Positions 14,703 to 16,196 of a stretch of DNA of 16,196 nucleotides are shown here, one piece after another. The number at the start of each line of letters is the position of its first letter. Position 1 is the stretch's first letter. Position numbers and translations under genes: made by a program. Below the pieces are notes generated by a model. The model searched no databases. It saw nothing but the letters and a program-made list of their open reading frames with translations, and was not told the DNA's origin. The stretch comes from Caryophanales bacterium UBA5632 (GTDB lineage: Bacteria > Bacillota_I > Bacilli_A > Izemoplasmatales > Hujiaoplasmataceae): positions 1 through 16,196 of the forward strand of contig DIJY01000123.1 of assembly GCA_002421405.1 (NCBI GenBank), read 5' to 3'.

Positions 14703-14729
14703 CGGAATGAATCATAATGATTCAATCCG
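14703..14729. other. Inverted repeat between the two module-lipoprotein genes
   Basis: CGGA-A-TGAATCA-TAA-TGATTCA-A-TCCG: a 7-base stem plus a 4-base outer stem separated by one A-A mismatch. There is no T tract on the plus strand, so it is a poor terminator. It may be an operator or an mRNA processing or stability hairpin between co-transcribed genes. Confidence 0.5.
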
Positions 14730-14768
14730 TTCAAAAAATAAAAAAATAGACTTATTGGAGGAAATAAA

Positions 14769-15881
14769 ATGAAAAAATGGTTTTTAGTTTGTTTAGGATT
14801 ACTCATTGGGTTAACTGTGATGGCTTGTACAACTGCTACAACAACAGTACCAACGACAACAACGACGACTGCTACAACCACCACCACAACAACTGCTACA
14901 ACAGCGACAACGACAACCACGATTGAAGTCGTTGACGCCGTCGTCTTAGGCAATTACGTTGGAACTCATAGTGTTAGTGCCATGGGTGGCGAAGTTGTTT
15001 ATAATTATTTAATGACATTCGATGACGAAGGTGGATATCAATTCCATAGCGTTTATACCATGAGTGAAGTTGAATATACCTTTGACGAAGTTGGAACGTT
15101 CAGTGTCGCTGGTAATGTGATTACCATTACGCCCGCTGAAGGGGAAGCCGTTGCGGGAACCGTTAACGTCGATGGATCTTTAGAAGTATCTGTTAAAGCA
15201 TCAACCATGGGCGCAAGAGCGCTAAGAAGCTTAGTCCCAACTGATTTAAAATATAATACGAACTATGTTGGAACACATACCGTGAGCGCCATGGGAAGCG
15301 ATGTTGTTTATCATTATACCATCGTCTTTAACGTCAATAAAACGTACGCTGTGTTCAGTACCTTTATTATGAGTGAAGTGACTTACACCTTTGAAGAAAC
15401 TGGAACCTTCACAGTCGCAGCTGATGTCTTAAGTGTGACACCACTCGATGGTGAAGAAGTTGCTGGTACGATCAATGTTGATGGTACCGTAACAGTCTCC
15501 ATTAAAGCATCTACAATGGGTGCAAGAGCCTTAAGAACGTTAACGGCTTGTAATTTAATGTATAACGTTGCTTATGAAGGCACGCATACGGTTAGTGCCA
15601 TGGGTAGCGATGTTGTTTATGTTTACACCATGACATTTGATCTATTTGGTAATTATGTCTTCGCAAGTGCTTTCACGATGAGCGAAGTTGATTACACCTT
15701 TGATGAAACAGGTTCCTTTACCGTTGAAGGCGACGTATTAACAACAACGCCTTTAGATGGTACTGCTGTTGCGGGTACTTTAAACGCCGATGGTTCAATC
15801 ACCGTATCGGTCAAAGCTTCTTCGATGGGTGCTAGAGCATTACGCACATTAACGATTCAAACTGAAGTTGAAGAAGGCTAA
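14769..15881 (+). CDS. Lipoprotein with Thr-rich linker and three near-identical 96-residue modules
   Basis: A 370-residue predicted lipoprotein. The signal peptide ends at VMAC (Cys20; Met at -2 is slightly unusual for a lipobox). A pure Thr/Ala linker follows (about 21-51, with one VP), then three tandem modules at residues 60-155, 163-258 and 266-361 with a period of exactly 103. Each begins Y-x-GTH-(S/T)-VSAMG, has MSEVxYTFxExGxFxV in the middle and a GTxNxDG turn, and ends with AS(T/S)MGARALR(S/T)L. Sequence between copies is mostly conserved beta-strand alternation. TTGGAGG lies seven bases before ATG 14769. Nothing recognisable as an enzyme. It is a paralogue of the preceding lipoprotein, 123 bases downstream, possibly in the same transcript. 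Confidence 0.87.
   Translation: MKKWFLVCLGLLIGLTVMACTTATTTVPTTTTTTATTTTTTTATTATTTTTIEVVDAVVLGNYVGTHSVSAMGGEVVYNYLMTFDDEGGYQFHSVYTMSEVEYTFDEVGTFSVAGNVITITPAEGEAVAGTVNVDGSLEVSVKASTMGARALRSLVPTDLKYNTNYVGTHTVSAMGSDVVYHYTIVFNVNKTYAVFSTFIMSEVTYTFEETGTFTVAADVLSVTPLDGEEVAGTINVDGTVTVSIKASTMGARALRTLTACNLMYNVAYEGTHTVSAMGSDVVYVYTMTFDLFGNYVFASAFTMSEVDYTFDETGSFTVEGDVLTTTPLDGTAVAGTLNADGSITVSVKASSMGARALRTLTIQTEVEEG
14829..14921 (+). repeat. Low-complexity ACA/ACG/GCT repeat encoding the Thr/Ala linker
   Basis: About 31 codons, nearly all Thr (ACA, ACC, ACG, ACT mixed) with interspersed Ala and one Val-Pro. It is similar in design to the linker of the giant lipoprotein but with no clear longer unit. Confidence 0.75.
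14946..15851 (+). repeat. Three tandem 309-base coding repeats
   Basis: Copies at 14946-15233, 15255-15542 and 15564-15851, each 288 bases with 21-base linkers. The protein copies are more alike than their codons, so the duplication is not recent, or codons have diverged under protein-level selection. Confidence 0.8.
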
Positions 15882-15933
15882 TTCCTTCACACTCATTACA
15901 TTAGATAAAAAAATATAACTATAGGAGATTTTT

Positions 15934-16196
15934 ATGAAGACAGCAGAAGGCTTTTTCAACTGGGCTTTTCGTACGAGAGCCAACACCGTAATTAAATTAT
16001 GTAATAAAGAGGAAATGTCGAACGAGAAAATGTTTTTAAGTTTTTGTTCCCATGACCCCGCTCTTGTATCAAACGGCCCTGCCGGTTTGAATGCAAGTAT
16101 CAAAGGCATTGGATTCATGCCAAAACCGGAATTTTTAGAAGAAACATTACAAGCTTACATTGAACACATCAAATCATGGACCCCTGAAGACAAAGA
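15934..16196 (+). CDS. Unrecognised protein, N-terminal part (runs off right edge)
   Basis: Open from ATG 15934 (AGGAG seven to eight bases upstream) to the window edge, 87 full codons. No signal peptide or membrane segment: the start MKTAEGFFNWAFRTRANTV is mixed and amphipathic. It contains SFCSHDPALVSNGP and IKGIGFMPKPEFLEETL. I do not recognise the family. It lies 52 bases after the lipoprotein stop with no terminator between, so co-transcription is possible. Probably a soluble cytoplasmic protein. Confidence 0.75.
   Translation, partial: MKTAEGFFNWAFRTRANTVIKLCNKEEMSNEKMFLSFCSHDPALVSNGPAGLNASIKGIGFMPKPEFLEETLQAYIEHIKSWTPEDK

Noticed and set aside
14678..14953. Minus-strand frame with long poly-Val runs
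   Set aside because: Antisense of the Thr/Ala linker and signal peptide of the three-module lipoprotein; no start signal.

Overview
The window looks like a chromosomal stretch from a low-GC, Gram-positive-type bacterium with a single membrane. The best guess is an Acholeplasma/Izemoplasma-like member of the Mollicutes or a close Firmicutes relative. The reasons are AT-rich DNA, strong AGGAGG-type ribosome binding sites, three lipoproteins with Thr-rich linkers after the lipid-modified Cys, a Bacillus-type RocA and ManA, and a cre-like palindrome. TGA is used as a stop (for example 3868-3870 and 4270-4272), so the mycoplasma TGA=Trp code does not apply. The taxonomic placement is inference; no rRNA or tRNA gene is present.

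Left third (1-4213, minus strand): one tightly overlapping operon for oxidation of proline to glutamate. In transcription order it encodes a small [2Fe-2S] protein, an FAD/NAD(P)-type oxidoreductase (alpha), a two-cluster ferredoxin-like subunit, a BFD-like [2Fe-2S] protein, a DadA-like FAD catalytic subunit (beta), and RocA (1-pyrroline-5-carboxylate dehydrogenase, running off the left edge). The set resembles the multi-subunit dye-linked L-proline dehydrogenase of Thermococcales and the HcnABC/hydroxyproline dehydrogenase family, not monofunctional PRODH/PutA. A cre-like palindrome sits just upstream of the first gene.

Middle (4241-6073): a minus-strand pair encoding a solitary SecB-like chaperone and a YwaF/TIGR02206-like membrane protein, with a clear promoter and a terminator. 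After it comes about 0.5 kb of gene-poor, possibly decayed DNA.

Centre (6074-10405): a giant 1417-residue lipoprotein. It has a lipobox, a TVPV/Thr repeat linker, one InlB/Flg_new-like domain and about twelve tandem PPC-like beta-sandwich repeats of about 100 residues, with no catalytic domain visible. It ends at a bidirectional terminator shared with a convergent arsenate reductase (arsC).

Right (10431-12949): arsC, then manA (mannose-6-phosphate isomerase) divergent from a BadF/NagK-type amino-sugar kinase, which suggests hexose and amino-sugar salvage. The last part (13059-16196) encodes two paralogous lipoproteins. Both are built on a 96-residue beta-rich module I cannot assign to a family: one copy plus related modules in the first protein, three near-identical tandem copies in the second. 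The start of an unrecognised gene follows at the right edge. The most novel-looking material is this module family and the catalytic-domain-free PPC lipoprotein.
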